From the NCBI GenBank assembly GCA_036270655.1, contig DATBCD010000130.1:1-19375 (forward strand): a stretch of 19,375 bases of DNA, in the 5' to 3' direction. This DNA comes from VBCK01 sp036270655 (lineage in GTDB: Bacteria; Pseudomonadota; Gammaproteobacteria; Burkholderiales; Burkholderiaceae_F). Both the position numbers and the translations under genes were made by a program. Shown here piece by piece: positions 5,932 through 13,840 of the stretch. The notes beneath the pieces are model-generated. The model searched no databases. It was given only the letters and a program-made list of their open reading frames with translations, and was not told the origin of the DNA. Within the stretch, counting starts at the first letter, position 1, and each line of letters opens with the position of its first letter.

Positions 5932-7671
5932 ATGTCTGCCGTCACCCAAGGTCCGTCCACCGCCGCTGGCGCTCTAACCGGGCTTGCCCGCGCGCTGGTC
6001 CAGCAGGGCAAGCTTCGGCCTGACCGGGCCGAGGCGCTCGCGCGCAAGGCCACGCAGGCCAACACGCTGTTCGTGGACGAGCTGATCGGGATCGGGGAGA
6101 CGATCGGCCTTTCTCCGACCGCAATCGCCCGCTTTGCGGCCGAGACCTTCGGGCACCCGCTGTTCGACCTGTCGGCGATCGACGCGGAACAGCTGCCCAA
6201 GGACACGATCGACAAGAAGCTGGTGTCGTCGTTGCGGGTTCTGGCGCTGCGCAAGCGCGGCAACCGGCTCGCGGTCGGCGTGTCGGATCCGACCAATTAT
6301 CAGGCGCTGGACCAGATCAAGTTCCAGACGCAGCTGGCGCTGGACATCATCGTCGTCGAGCACGACAAGCTGTTGCGGCTGATCGAGGCGACCACGCAAA
6401 GCGCCACCCAGTCGCTCGAGCGGCTGATCGACGACGACGTCAGCTTCGAAGACCTGCTGGCCGAAAGTCCGGAACAAGCCGAGGAAACCACCTCGGCCGA
6501 CGTCGACGATGCGCCGGTGGTGCGCTTCCTGCAGAAGCTGCTGCTGGATGCGATCGGCGAGGGGGCGTCGGACCTGCACTTCGAGCCGTACGAGAAGTTC
6601 TACCGGATCCGCTTCCGGGTGGACGGAATCCTGCGCGAGGTCGCGCAGCCGCCGCTGGCGATCCGGGAACGGCTGGTGACCAGGATCAAGGTGATCTCAC
6701 GGCTGGACATCTCGGAAAAACGCGTGCCGCAGGACGGCCGGATGAAGCTTGCGCTGAGCGGCCAGCGTGCGATCGATTTCCGGGTCAGCACGCTGCCGAC
6801 CCTGTACGGCGAGAAGATCGTGATGCGGATCCTGGACCCCTCGCAGGCGAAGATGGGGGTCGAGTCGCTCGGATACGAACCGGACCAGCGCGAAGCGCTG
6901 GTCAACGCGATCCAGCGCCCATACGGCATGGTGCTGGTGACTGGCCCGACCGGCAGCGGCAAGACCGTGTCGCTGTACACGTGCCTGAACATGCTGAACC
7001 AGCCGGGCGTGAACATCTCGACCGCGGAGGATCCGGCTGAAATCCAGCTGGCCGGGATCAACCAGGTCAACGTGAACGACAAGGCCGGCCTGACATTCGC
7101 CAACGCGATGCGAGCCTTCCTGCGGCAGGATCCGGACATCATCATGGTGGGCGAGATTCGCGACCTGGAAACCGCCGACATCGCGATCAAAGCCGCCCAG
7201 ACCGGCCACATGGTGATGTCGACGCTGCACACCAACGACACGGCCTCCACGCTGACCCGCCTCTTGAACATGGGCGTTCCGAGCTTCAACGTCGCGTCCT
7301 CGGTGATGCTGATCACGGCGCAGCGCCTGGCGCGCCGCCTTTGCAACTGCAAGCAGCCGGCGGACCTTCCGCCCGAGGCGCTGCTGGCCGCCGGCTTCAA
7401 CGAGTCCGACCTGGACGGCAGCTGGCAGCCGTTCCGGCCGGCCGGCTGCGACCGGTGCAAGGGCTCGGGCTACAAGGGCCGGGTGGGCATCTACGAGGTG
7501 ATGCCGATCTCGGAGGAGATCCAGCGGATGATCCTGCGCAACGCCAGCGCGATGGAAATCGCGCATCAGGGAAAGCTTGAGGGGGTGCGCAATCTGCGCA
7601 TGTCGGGATTGTGGAAGGTCAAGCAAGGAGTCACTTCGGTCGACGAGGTGCTCGGATGCACTAACGACTGA
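5932..7671 (+). CDS. pilB: type IV pilus assembly ATPase PilB
   Basis: Cytoplasmic hexameric ATPase of the GspE/PilB family that powers pilus extension. The 579-residue protein has the N-terminal MshEN-like domain (about 35-165), then the core ATPase: Asp-box region with DLHFEPYEKFYRIRFRVDG, Walker A GPTGSGKT (338-345), Walker B DPDIIMVGEIRD (400-411), His box TGHMVMSTLHTNDT, and a zinc-binding cysteine set C471, C473, C506, C509 (CNC and CDRC). Length matches PilB. The start ATG at 5932 gives a family-like N-terminus but has no obvious Shine-Dalgarno site. It is followed after 17 nt by pilC and then pilD, the conserved pilBCD order. No pilin gene is present nearby, so the major pilin must be encoded elsewhere. 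Confidence 0.97.
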   Translation: MSAVTQGPSTAAGALTGLARALVQQGKLRPDRAEALARKATQANTLFVDELIGIGETIGLSPTAIARFAAETFGHPLFDLSAIDAEQLPKDTIDKKLVSSLRVLALRKRGNRLAVGVSDPTNYQALDQIKFQTQLALDIIVVEHDKLLRLIEATTQSATQSLERLIDDDVSFEDLLAESPEQAEETTSADVDDAPVVRFLQKLLLDAIGEGASDLHFEPYEKFYRIRFRVDGILREVAQPPLAIRERLVTRIKVISRLDISEKRVPQDGRMKLALSGQRAIDFRVSTLPTLYGEKIVMRILDPSQAKMGVESLGYEPDQREALVNAIQRPYGMVLVTGPTGSGKTVSLYTCLNMLNQPGVNISTAEDPAEIQLAGINQVNVNDKAGLTFANAMRAFLRQDPDIIMVGEIRDLETADIAIKAAQTGHMVMSTLHTNDTASTLTRLLNMGVPSFNVASSVMLITAQRLARRLCNCKQPADLPPEALLAAGFNESDLDGSWQPFRPAGCDRCKGSGYKGRVGIYEVMPISEEIQRMILRNASAMEIAHQGKLEGVRNLRMSGLWKVKQGVTSVDEVLGCTND

Positions 7672-7688
7672 GGGTAACGGAGACGAAC

Positions 7689-8918
7689 ATGGCAACCGGC
7701 GTAATGGCGCGTCAGCGTGAGTTGGTGCGCGAGTCCCTGTACCTGTGGGAAGGGCGCGACAAGGCGGGCCGGGTGGTGCGCGGCGAAATGCGCGCCGGGG
7801 GCGAGTCGGTGGTGGCCGCTTCGCTGCGGCGGCGCGGCATCCTGGCGAGCAAGATCAAGAAGCAGACGCTGCCGCGCGGGCGCAGGATCTCGGCCAAGGA
7901 CCTGGCCCTGTTCACGCGGCAACTGTCGACGATGCTGCGCGCCGGCGTGCCGCTGATGCAGTGCTTCGACATCGTCGGACGCGGGCACTCCAACCCGTCG
8001 ATGGCGCGGCTGCTGAACGACATCCGCAGCGACGTCGAGACCGGCACCAGCCTGAACCAGGCTTTCCGCAAGTACCCGCTGCACTTCGACGCGCTGTTCT
8101 GCAACCTGGTGGCGGCCGGCGAGCAGGCCGGCATCCTGGAAACGCTGCTCGACCGCCTGGCGACCTACCAGGAAAAAACGATCGCGCTGAAAGGCAAGAT
8201 CAAGAAAGCCCTGTTTTATCCCACCGCGATCATCCTGGTCGCGATCCTGGTCACCTCGGTGATCATGATCTTCGTGATTCCTGCGTTCAAGCAGGTGTTC
8301 ACCAGCTTCGGCGCCGATCTGCCGGCGCCGACGCTGATGGTGATCGCGATGTCGGACTTCATGATCAAATACTGGTACGTGCTGCTGATCGGCGTCGTGG
8401 GCGCGCTTTATCTGGTGATCCAGTCGTGGCGACGCTCGCCGGCGGTGCAGATGGCGGTTGACCGGTTCCTGCTCAAGCCCCCGGTGGTCGGTGAGCTGAT
8501 CAGAAAGGCGACCGTCGCGCGGTGGACGCGCACGCTCGCCACCACGTTCGCGGCCGGCGTGCCGCTGGTGGAAGCGCTGGACTCGGTTGGACCGGCGGCG
8601 GGCAACGCCGTGTACAAGGAAGCGACCCGCCAGATCCAGAGCGAGGTCAACATCGGCACCAGTCTGGCACAGGCGATGCAGAACTCGGGGGTCTTCCCCC
8701 CGATGGCGGTCCAGATGACCGCGATCGGAGAAGAGTCGGGCTCCCTGGACAGCATGCTTTCCAAGGTGGCCGACTACTTCGAACGCGAGGTCGACGAGAC
8801 CGTCGATGCGCTGGCCAGCCTGATCGAGCCGATGATCATGGTCGTGCTCGGCGGGATCATCGGCAGCATCGTGGTGGCGATCTATCTGCCGATCTTCAAG
8901 CTCGGCCAGGTCGTCTGA
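7689..8918 (+). CDS. pilC: type IV pilus inner-membrane platform protein PilC
   Basis: Platform protein (GspF/PilC family) that sits in the inner membrane beneath the growing pilus and contacts PilB. The 409-residue protein has the two tandem GspF domains: domain 1 with RAGVPL (85-90) and AAGEQAG (142-148), domain 2 with AAGVPL (288-293) and IGEESG (346-351). Predicted membrane helices are at about 178-199, 222-244 and 379-401, the standard three-helix layout. The ATG at 7689 is preceded by CGGAGA at a suitable distance. It lies 17 nt downstream of pilB. The 100-nt gap to pilD carries a short palindromic element. Confidence 0.97.
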   Translation: MATGVMARQRELVRESLYLWEGRDKAGRVVRGEMRAGGESVVAASLRRRGILASKIKKQTLPRGRRISAKDLALFTRQLSTMLRAGVPLMQCFDIVGRGHSNPSMARLLNDIRSDVETGTSLNQAFRKYPLHFDALFCNLVAAGEQAGILETLLDRLATYQEKTIALKGKIKKALFYPTAIILVAILVTSVIMIFVIPAFKQVFTSFGADLPAPTLMVIAMSDFMIKYWYVLLIGVVGALYLVIQSWRRSPAVQMAVDRFLLKPPVVGELIRKATVARWTRTLATTFAAGVPLVEALDSVGPAAGNAVYKEATRQIQSEVNIGTSLAQAMQNSGVFPPMAVQMTAIGEESGSLDSMLSKVADYFEREVDETVDALASLIEPMIMVVLGGIIGSIVVAIYLPIFKLGQVV

Positions 8919-8930
8919 ACCCGGCTCTAC

Positions 8931-8967
8931 CTCACCCCGACCCCCTCTGCCGCTTGCGGGAGAGAGG
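8931..8967. repeat. short palindromic element, copy B, between pilC and pilD
   Basis: CCGCTTGCGG (8950-8959) is flanked by CCCCCTCTG on the left and GAGAGAGG on the right. Together they form an imperfect hairpin with one G-G mismatch and outer CTCT/AGAG pairs. The core is the same palindrome as at 24-33 in reverse orientation, and CTCACCCCGACCCC precedes it. It has no T-run, so it is not a standard intrinsic terminator, but it could affect mRNA stability inside the pil operon. Confidence 0.6.
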
Positions 8968-9018
8968 AACGTTCGAGCGGGAAATGGCTGACCGCCATAT
9001 CCCGAAGACCCGGCAGCC

Positions 9019-9861
9019 GTGATCGCGGAGCTCCAGCCGCAGTTTCCGTGGGTCGCTGCCTTGCTGGGACTGGCGGTGGGCTCGTTCCTGAACGTCGTGA
9101 TCCACCGGCTGCCGCGCATGCTGCAGGCCCAGTGGACGGCGCAGTGCGCGGAGATCGAAGGCCGGCCCGCGCCGCAGACGCCGCGCTACAACCTGTGGGT
9201 GCCAGGATCGCAGTGCCCGTCCTGCGGGCACCGGTTGCACGCGGTGCACAACATCCCGGTCGTTTCGTACCTCGCGCTGCGCGGGCGCTGCGCTTTCTGC
9301 GGCAGCCCGATTTCGGCGCGTTATCCGGTGGTCGAGGCGCTGACGGCCGCGCTGTTCGCCTGGGTTGCAGTGCACTTCGGCTGGTCGGAGGCGGCGGCCG
9401 GCGGGCTCGTGCTGACCGCGTTCCTGGTGGCGCTGGCGATGATCGATGCCGACACGACGCTGCTGCCCGACGATCTGACGCAGCCGCTGCTATGGATCGG
9501 CCTGCTGATGAACCTGCGCTCGACCTACGCTGCGCTGCCGGACGCCGTGATCGGCGCCGTCGCCGGCTATCTGGCGTTGTGGTCGGTGTACTGGGTGTTC
9601 AAGCTGGTTACCGGCAAGGAAGGGATGGGCTACGGCGATTTCAAGCTGCTGGCGGCGCTGGGCGCCTGGCTCGGCTGGAAGATGCTGCTGCCGATTGTCC
9701 TGATGTCTTCGCTGGTCGGCGCGCTGGTCGGCGTCGTGCTGATCGTGCTGGCGCGCCGGGGTCGCGAGATCCCGATTCCGTTCGGGCCTTACCTGGCGGC
9801 GGCAGGATTCCTGATATTGCTGTACGGGGACCGCGTGGCTGCGTTGATGGGATTGAGGTGA
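9019..9861 (+). CDS. pilD: prepilin peptidase / N-methyltransferase PilD
   Basis: Inner-membrane aspartyl protease that removes the leader of type IV prepilins and methylates the new N-terminus. The 280-residue protein starts at GTG 9019 and has GSFLNVVIHRLPR (21-33), then a cytoplasmic zinc motif C66-PSC69 and C91-AFC94. The catalytic aspartate regions are IDADTTLLPD (142-151) and GMGYGDFK (202-209, D207 of the GxGD motif). The rest is hydrophobic with about seven to eight helices. The intact cysteine motif argues for the bifunctional type with methylation activity. The Shine-Dalgarno site is weak. It is third in pilBCD and followed closely by coaE. Confidence 0.96.
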   Translation: MIAELQPQFPWVAALLGLAVGSFLNVVIHRLPRMLQAQWTAQCAEIEGRPAPQTPRYNLWVPGSQCPSCGHRLHAVHNIPVVSYLALRGRCAFCGSPISARYPVVEALTAALFAWVAVHFGWSEAAAGGLVLTAFLVALAMIDADTTLLPDDLTQPLLWIGLLMNLRSTYAALPDAVIGAVAGYLALWSVYWVFKLVTGKEGMGYGDFKLLAALGAWLGWKMLLPIVLMSSLVGALVGVVLIVLARRGREIPIPFGPYLAAAGFLILLYGDRVAALMGLR

Positions 9862-9899
9862 GGCGCGCAGAACCGGACAGGGGCGATTCGCGCGGACGG

Positions 9900-10532
9900 A
9901 TGATGGTGGTCGAGGCGCTGACGATCGGGCTGACCGGCGGTATCGGGTCGGGCAAGTCGACGCTGGCCGGGATGCTGGTGGAGCGCGGCGCGGCGCTGAT
10001 CGATACCGATGCCATCGCGCGCGAGCTGACCGCTGCCGGCGGCGCCGCGCTCGAGGCGATCCGCGTCGAGTTCGGTGACGAGGTCATCGGCGCCGACGGC
10101 GCCATGGATCGATCCGTCGCGCGTGCCCGGGCATTCGCCGATCCGCAATGGCGCCAGCGCCTGGAGGCGCTGCTGCACCCGATGATCTGGCAGCGCGCCA
10201 CGCAATCGGCCCAGGCGCTGGCCGCGACCGCGGCCTACCTGGTGTTCGATGTGCCGCTGCTCGCCGAGAACGCAGCACGCGCGCGGCGCTTCGACCGCGT
10301 GCTGCTGGTCGATTGCCCTGAGCAGCTGCAGGTGGGGCGCGTCGTGCAGCGCGGCGGCCTGAGCAGAGCCGAAGCCGAGGCGATCGTCGCCGCGCAGGCA
10401 AGCCGCGCGCAGCGGCTGGCGCTGGCAGACGATGTCGTTTTCAACGGCGCCGGCCTGAAGGAGCTGGAGCAGCGCGCGCTTCGATTGCACGCGCTTTACA
10501 GCGAGCTGGCCGGCGGGCGCAGGGGCGTGTGA
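9900..10532 (+). CDS. coaE: dephospho-CoA kinase
   Basis: Cytosolic enzyme of the last step of coenzyme A synthesis (dephospho-CoA + ATP). From ATG 9900 it has 210 residues: IGLTGGIGSGKST with the P-loop GGIGSGKS (13-20), IDTDAIAREL, LLHPMIW, FDVPLLAEN and a C-terminal ASRAQRLALADDVVFNGAG, all in family order. Three starts are possible. GTG 9858 overlaps the pilD stop as GTGA and adds 14 charged residues; ATG 9900 and ATG 9903 give the family-like N-terminus. I prefer 9900, preceded by GGACGG. Location downstream of pilD is conserved in many beta- and gammaproteobacteria and does not imply a pilus role. Confidence 0.95.
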   Translation: MMVVEALTIGLTGGIGSGKSTLAGMLVERGAALIDTDAIARELTAAGGAALEAIRVEFGDEVIGADGAMDRSVARARAFADPQWRQRLEALLHPMIWQRATQSAQALAATAAYLVFDVPLLAENAARARRFDRVLLVDCPEQLQVGRVVQRGGLSRAEAEAIVAAQASRAQRLALADDVVFNGAGLKELEQRALRLHALYSELAGGRRGV

Positions 10533-10564
10533 TATCTTCGAATTTGCGTTGCCTCACATTCCCG

Positions 10565-11335
10565 ATGGCGCAGGCCCTGGATGTCCAGTACGAATACCCG
10601 TTCACGGAGCGGGTGCGCACGCTGCTGCGCCTGGAAGACCTGTTCGAAAAGCTCAACTACTTCTGCGTGCAGGAGCACAGCTTCTGCCACCACACCGCGC
10701 TGCTGACGCTGTTCGAAGTGCTCGAGGTGACGTCGCGCTCCGACTTGAGGGGCGAGCTGCTGCAGGAGCTGGAGCGGCACAAGCAATCGCTGCTTGCGCT
10801 GCGCAACAATCCGCAGGTGGCCGAGAATGTCCTGACCTCGGTGCTGGCGCAGATCGACGCCGCGCAGTCCGGCCTGAACGCCAACCCGGGCCGGGCCGGC
10901 CAGTACCTGCGCGACAACGAATGGCTGATGAGCATTCGCTCGCGCGCGATCATTCCGGGCGGCACCTGCGAATTCGACCTGCCCTCTTACCATGCGTGGT
11001 TGATGCGGCCGGCATCGGAGCGCATCACCGACCTGGAGACGTGGGTGCGCCCGCTTGCGCAGTTCGGCGAGGCGCTCGGCATCGTGCTGAAGCTGCTCAG
11101 GGAAAGCGCCCAGCACAGTGCGCGCGTCGCGCAAGCGGGGTCGTTCCAGCAGATGTTGCAAGGGCGAACCTATTCGCTGCTGCAGGTGCGGCTGGACAAG
11201 TCGCTCGGCGCCATTCCCGAAATCAGCGCCAACAAGTACATGCTGTGGATCCGGTTCACGACGGCCGATCGCGATGTGAAGCCGCGCCCGATCGAGCGCG
11301 ACATCGAGTTCGACCTGGCGTTGTGCTCGTTTTGA
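10565..11335 (+). CDS. zapD: cell division protein ZapD
   Basis: FtsZ-binding protein that bundles FtsZ filaments at the division ring. The 256-residue form aligns by eye with E. coli ZapD (YacF). It has YEYPFTERVRTLLRLEDLF near the start, IPGGTCEFDLPSYHAWL in the middle, and the final strand ERDIEFDLALCSF. The start is uncertain. ATG 10565 gives the family-like N-terminus but lacks a Shine-Dalgarno site. GTG 10529 overlaps the coaE stop as GTGA, follows AGGGGC closely, and would add 12 residues. The coaE-zapD-yacG order is the well-known yacEFG arrangement. Confidence 0.93.
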   Translation: MAQALDVQYEYPFTERVRTLLRLEDLFEKLNYFCVQEHSFCHHTALLTLFEVLEVTSRSDLRGELLQELERHKQSLLALRNNPQVAENVLTSVLAQIDAAQSGLNANPGRAGQYLRDNEWLMSIRSRAIIPGGTCEFDLPSYHAWLMRPASERITDLETWVRPLAQFGEALGIVLKLLRESAQHSARVAQAGSFQQMLQGRTYSLLQVRLDKSLGAIPEISANKYMLWIRFTTADRDVKPRPIERDIEFDLALCSF

Positions 11336-11355
11336 CGACGACGGCGGACCGTCCA

Positions 11356-11562
11356 ATGCGAACCGTAAAGTGTCCGGCCTGCGGCGCGCCGGTCGCCTGG
11401 GTCGAGTCGAACCGGTTCCGTCCGTTCTGCTCCGAGCGTTGCCGCACGATCGACCTTGGCGCCTGGGCAGCCGAGCGGCATCGGATCGCGGGCGAGCCCG
11501 TCGGCAGCGCGCCCGATGCGCAAGCCGGAGGCGGCGACGATGCGGCCGAGCAGAAACGCTAG
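11356..11562 (+). CDS. yacG: DNA gyrase inhibitor / zinc-binding protein YacG
   Basis: A 68-residue zinc protein. YacG in E. coli binds GyrB and blocks DNA binding by gyrase. The zinc ligands are visible as C6-PAC9 and C25-SERC29, in the characteristic spacing with FRPFCSERC, followed by the conserved IDLGAWAAERHRI. The tail is acidic and disordered, as in relatives. ATG 11356 has a CGGA-type ribosome-binding site and lies 20 nt after zapD. It is the last gene of the pil-coaE-zapD-yacG run. Confidence 0.95.
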   Translation: MRTVKCPACGAPVAWVESNRFRPFCSERCRTIDLGAWAAERHRIAGEPVGSAPDAQAGGGDDAAEQKR

Positions 11563-11675
11563 GCCCTGGCGAGAGGTCATCAGCTCGGTAAATGGCAGGT
11601 TTCGATTGACGGGCCCCGATGTGCCGTGGCAGCCTTCCTGCTCCACTTTTTCACAAGCGGGGAGCGGCCCGGCAC

Positions 11676-12497
11676 ATGGCTCAGCACAGAATGGATCGCC
11701 GCCGGATGAGCACGCTGGCCGCGGTCGCGCTGAGCGCCGGTTTGACGGCGCACGCATCGGCGTCACCGCTGGCCGCGCATCCGATCGCTCTTGCGGTCAG
11801 GCACGGCGACTGCGACGCAGCGGTTGACCTCGTCAACCACGGGGCAGCGTCGAACGACTCCCGGGCCGCGTACCTGGTCGGGCGCATGCTCGACGAGGGG
11901 ATCTGCGTGAAGCAGGACCTTGATGCCGCGGCCCGATTCTTTGCGCGCGGATCGGAGCTCGGCGATCGCAGCTCGTCGCTCGAGTATGCGGCCAAGGTCG
12001 GACTGGGCGAAGGAATCGAGCAGAGTTACGACCGGGCGGGCGAAATCTGCCGCAGCGCCGGATTGGACCCGCAGGCCCACATGTCGGCGTACGCGCTCGG
12101 CTACGCGTGCACGGTGCGCGGCGTGGCCGGCCGGCTGTTGCGCGAAAGACTGCCGGCGCGCGCGTTCCGACCGAACAGCGGCGATCTGCTGGTCGACTTC
12201 AATCCGGCGACGGCCGAAATGTCCATAGGCGCTGTGCCTCGCGTCGAGCGCGAAGAGGTATCCGTCGAATCGAGGGTTCGTCGTCCGTTGGTGGACGCGC
12301 CAAAAGCGATCGGGGAAGCCTGGCAGAACGCCGTGTCCCTGGTGCCCAAACCCGATCCGGCGCGGCTTGTCAGCCAGAGCGTCGAGCTGCCGCTCGACGT
12401 CGATATGACGCTGGAAGCCGGGCACGAGGTGGAGCGGCAAGGCGGGCACAAAACCCTGCTGCAAGGCGACATCGTTCCCAACTTTCGAATGCGCTGA
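11676..12497 (+). CDS. exported protein with Sel1-like repeats, function unknown
   Basis: I do not recognise the gene. From ATG 11676 it has 273 residues. There is a basic n-region (HRMDRRR), a hydrophobic stretch MSTLAAVALSAGLTAHASA (11-29) and a likely signal-peptidase site near residues 29-31, so it is probably periplasmic. Residues about 62-105 (AAYLVGRMLDEGICVKQDLD followed by AARFF and GSELGD) read as Sel1-type helical repeats, and C46, C77, C125 and C145 could form disulphides. The C-terminal half (165-273) matches nothing I know and is rich in Val, Asp and Arg. In-frame ATGs at 11619, 11691 and 11706 are alternatives. GGGGAG lies 12 nt upstream of 11676. It converges on infA with 19 nt between stops. 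Confidence 0.7.
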   Translation: MAQHRMDRRRMSTLAAVALSAGLTAHASASPLAAHPIALAVRHGDCDAAVDLVNHGAASNDSRAAYLVGRMLDEGICVKQDLDAAARFFARGSELGDRSSSLEYAAKVGLGEGIEQSYDRAGEICRSAGLDPQAHMSAYALGYACTVRGVAGRLLRERLPARAFRPNSGDLLVDFNPATAEMSIGAVPRVEREEVSVESRVRRPLVDAPKAIGEAWQNAVSLVPKPDPARLVSQSVELPLDVDMTLEAGHEVERQGGHKTLLQGDIVPNFRMR

Positions 12498-12516
12498 TAC
12501 CGGCAGGACCGCCCGG

Positions 12517-12774
12517 TCAGACCCTGCGGCGCTGGGGAGCCAGCGGCGGCCTGCCCTCGACGTGGCGGAACGTGATGCGCCCCTTGCTCAGGTCATAGGG
12601 CGACAGCTCCAGCGAGACTTTATCGCCCGCCAGGATCCGGATGTGGTGCTTGCGCATTTTGCCGGCCGAGTAAGCGACCAGCACGTGGCCGTTGTCCAGC
12701 TTGACCCGGAAACGGGAGTCCGGCAGCACCTCGCTGACGACGCCGTTCATTTCGATGTGCTCTTCCTTCGCCAT
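12517..12774 (-). CDS. infA: translation initiation factor IF-1, long paralogue
   Basis: S1/OB-fold factor that binds the ribosomal A site during initiation. It reads MAKEEHIEMNGVVSEVLPDS, then RFRVKLDNGHVLVAYSAGKM, then RKHHIRILAGDKVSLELSPY and DLSKGRITFRH, clearly IF-1. It has 85 residues instead of about 72: after ITFRH comes a basic tail ending PLAPQRRRV. The gene is away from the secY-rpmJ ribosomal cluster where the standard infA normally lies, so this is probably the second infA known from Burkholderiales. ATG 12774 has a strong CCGGAGAG site; an ATG at 12831 would add 19 non-family residues. It lies downstream of csp on the same strand but beyond a terminator. Confidence 0.93.
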   Translation of the reverse strand: MAKEEHIEMNGVVSEVLPDSRFRVKLDNGHVLVAYSAGKMRKHHIRILAGDKVSLELSPYDLSKGRITFRHVEGRPPLAPQRRRV

Positions 12775-12829
12775 GGCGGACTCTCCGGAAAACAGCGGAC
12801 ATGAAAACGCGCCTACGCCCCGCGCGCAC

Positions 12830-12855
12830 AAAAAAGCGCGGCGCTAGGCCGCGCT
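12830..12855 (-). terminator. rho-independent terminator of csp
   Basis: On the minus strand a perfect 8-bp stem AGCGCGGC / GCCGCGCT (12855-12848 with 12842-12835) with a 5-nt loop is followed directly by a run of T (12835-12830, then G-T). It begins 18 nt after the csp stop codon. It should end most csp transcripts before infA, whose start is 55 nt further on. Confidence 0.93.
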
Positions 12856-12873
12856 CACCCGGTCCGAGGCCGG

Positions 12874-13077
12874 TCAGACGATCTGGATCTCGGCCGCCTG
12901 AGGACCTTTTGCGCCCTGCTTGACGACAAACTGCACGCGCTGGCCTTCGGCGAGCGACTTGAAGCCGCCGGCCTGGATCTCGGAGAAGTGCGCGAACAGG
13001 TCTTTGCCGCCGTCTTCCGGTGTGATGAACCCGAAGCCCTTTGCGTCGTTGAACCACTTAACGGTACCAACTGCCAT
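12874..13077 (-). CDS. cold-shock domain protein (CspA family)
   Basis: A 67-residue single OB-fold RNA/single-stranded DNA chaperone. MAVGTVKWFNDAKGFGFITP contains RNP1 KGFGFI (13-18); RNP2 is the LFAHF form (27-31), followed by FSEIQAGGFKSLAEGQRVQF and KQGAKGPQAAEI, typical of betaproteobacterial CspA-like proteins. ATG 13077 is preceded by AAGGA at 8 nt; an upstream in-frame ATG at 13110 is rejected as outside the family. A strong terminator follows, so it is probably monocistronic. Whether it is induced by cold cannot be read from the sequence. Confidence 0.96.
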   Translation of the reverse strand: MAVGTVKWFNDAKGFGFITPEDGGKDLFAHFSEIQAGGFKSLAEGQRVQFVVKQGAKGPQAAEIQIV

Positions 13078-13521
13078 TTTCTCGTTCCTTGAAAGGTGAG
13101 AGAGAATCAACCGCGAGAACAGCCCCGCGGCGAGCTAACGATCAAGAAACGTGAACCTGAGGAAACCTGAGATGCGCCGCCGCGGTGCACTGCTGCGGGG
13201 TCAAGGGAAACCGGAGGAAGAACGAAACTCTAACGAAAGCCCCGACACACTACCCGCTTCAACCGCAGGTGTCGAGCGATATATTTTTCGGCGTCGGCAC
13301 TGCGTTTCATGATACCGCATTCCCGTTCGGACCGCATCGCTTATGGCTGCGCGGCCATGGCTTCCGCCAGCCGGGTCCATACTGCGATGATGCAAGAGGT
13401 TCGCAGCCGCATCGATATCGAAGCCCCGGCGTCACCGGTCTGGCCGTTCCCGCGCGCGGAACGAGGCTGGGCGAGCGACGCGATGGCGGCGAACTGAGCG
13501 GTTCAAGTGAAAGGGCAGCAG
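13078..13521. other. gene-free divergent region between csp and a small plus-strand gene
   Basis: This 444-nt region separates csp (minus) from the gene at 13522 (plus). It holds the csp leader, a short direct repeat AACCTGAG at 13154-13161 and 13164-13171, and an AT-rich patch GATATATTTTT at 13278-13288 that stands out from the GC-rich background and may mark promoters. A 62-codon plus-strand frame (13309-13497) has no ribosome-binding site and a less GC-rich third position than its neighbours, so I do not call it a gene. No -35/-10 pair is convincing on either strand. Confidence 0.5.
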
Positions 13522-13800
13522 ATGCGCAATTCACCCGGTGCAAGCAAGCCGACCTTCCATGCGCCCGTGCGCTTCGACTGGACCGACGAAAAACTGCAGG
13601 CCCTGAGCCAGGAGCAGTTGCTCAATCTGCTGGAGAACCTTGATCACCAGCGGATGATCGGACGGGTTGGCGAAGGCGACGCGGCGACCATCGATCAGCG
13701 CATCACGTCGCTGTTGACGACCCGCAACAACACCAAGCGTCGCAAGCAGCTGGCTGAAGCAGCGGCAGGCGACGCGGACGCCGCAGATCCGCTCCGATGA
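13522..13800 (+). CDS. small hypothetical protein (92 aa)
   Basis: I do not recognise a named family. The ATG at 13522 follows AAGGGCAG, a good ribosome-binding site; an in-frame GTG at 13507 is an alternative. After a flexible start, residues 17-49 (RFDWTDEKLQALSQEQLLNL, then LENLDHQRMIGRV) look like a compact amphipathic helical segment. A basic stretch NNTKRRKQ and an acidic Ala/Asp tail follow. There are no cysteines, no signal peptide and no membrane segment, so it is likely cytosolic. It is followed after 40 nt by another small gene with a perfect Shine-Dalgarno site. Confidence 0.7.
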   Translation: MRNSPGASKPTFHAPVRFDWTDEKLQALSQEQLLNLLENLDHQRMIGRVGEGDAATIDQRITSLLTTRNNTKRRKQLAEAAAGDADAADPLR

Positions 13801-13840
13801 GCCGGCGGCCGTCGGCAGCCAGGCTCGCTGGAGGCCCCGG

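Noticed and set aside
7566..9119. Minus-strand frame of over 500 codons opposite pilC
   Set aside because: Shadow of pilC in high-GC sequence; low-complexity His/Arg/Asp-rich translation and no ribosome-binding site or family features.
13309..13497. 62-codon plus-strand frame between csp and the 92-aa gene
   Set aside because: No ribosome-binding site, third-position composition less GC-rich than neighbours, and no recognisable protein features.
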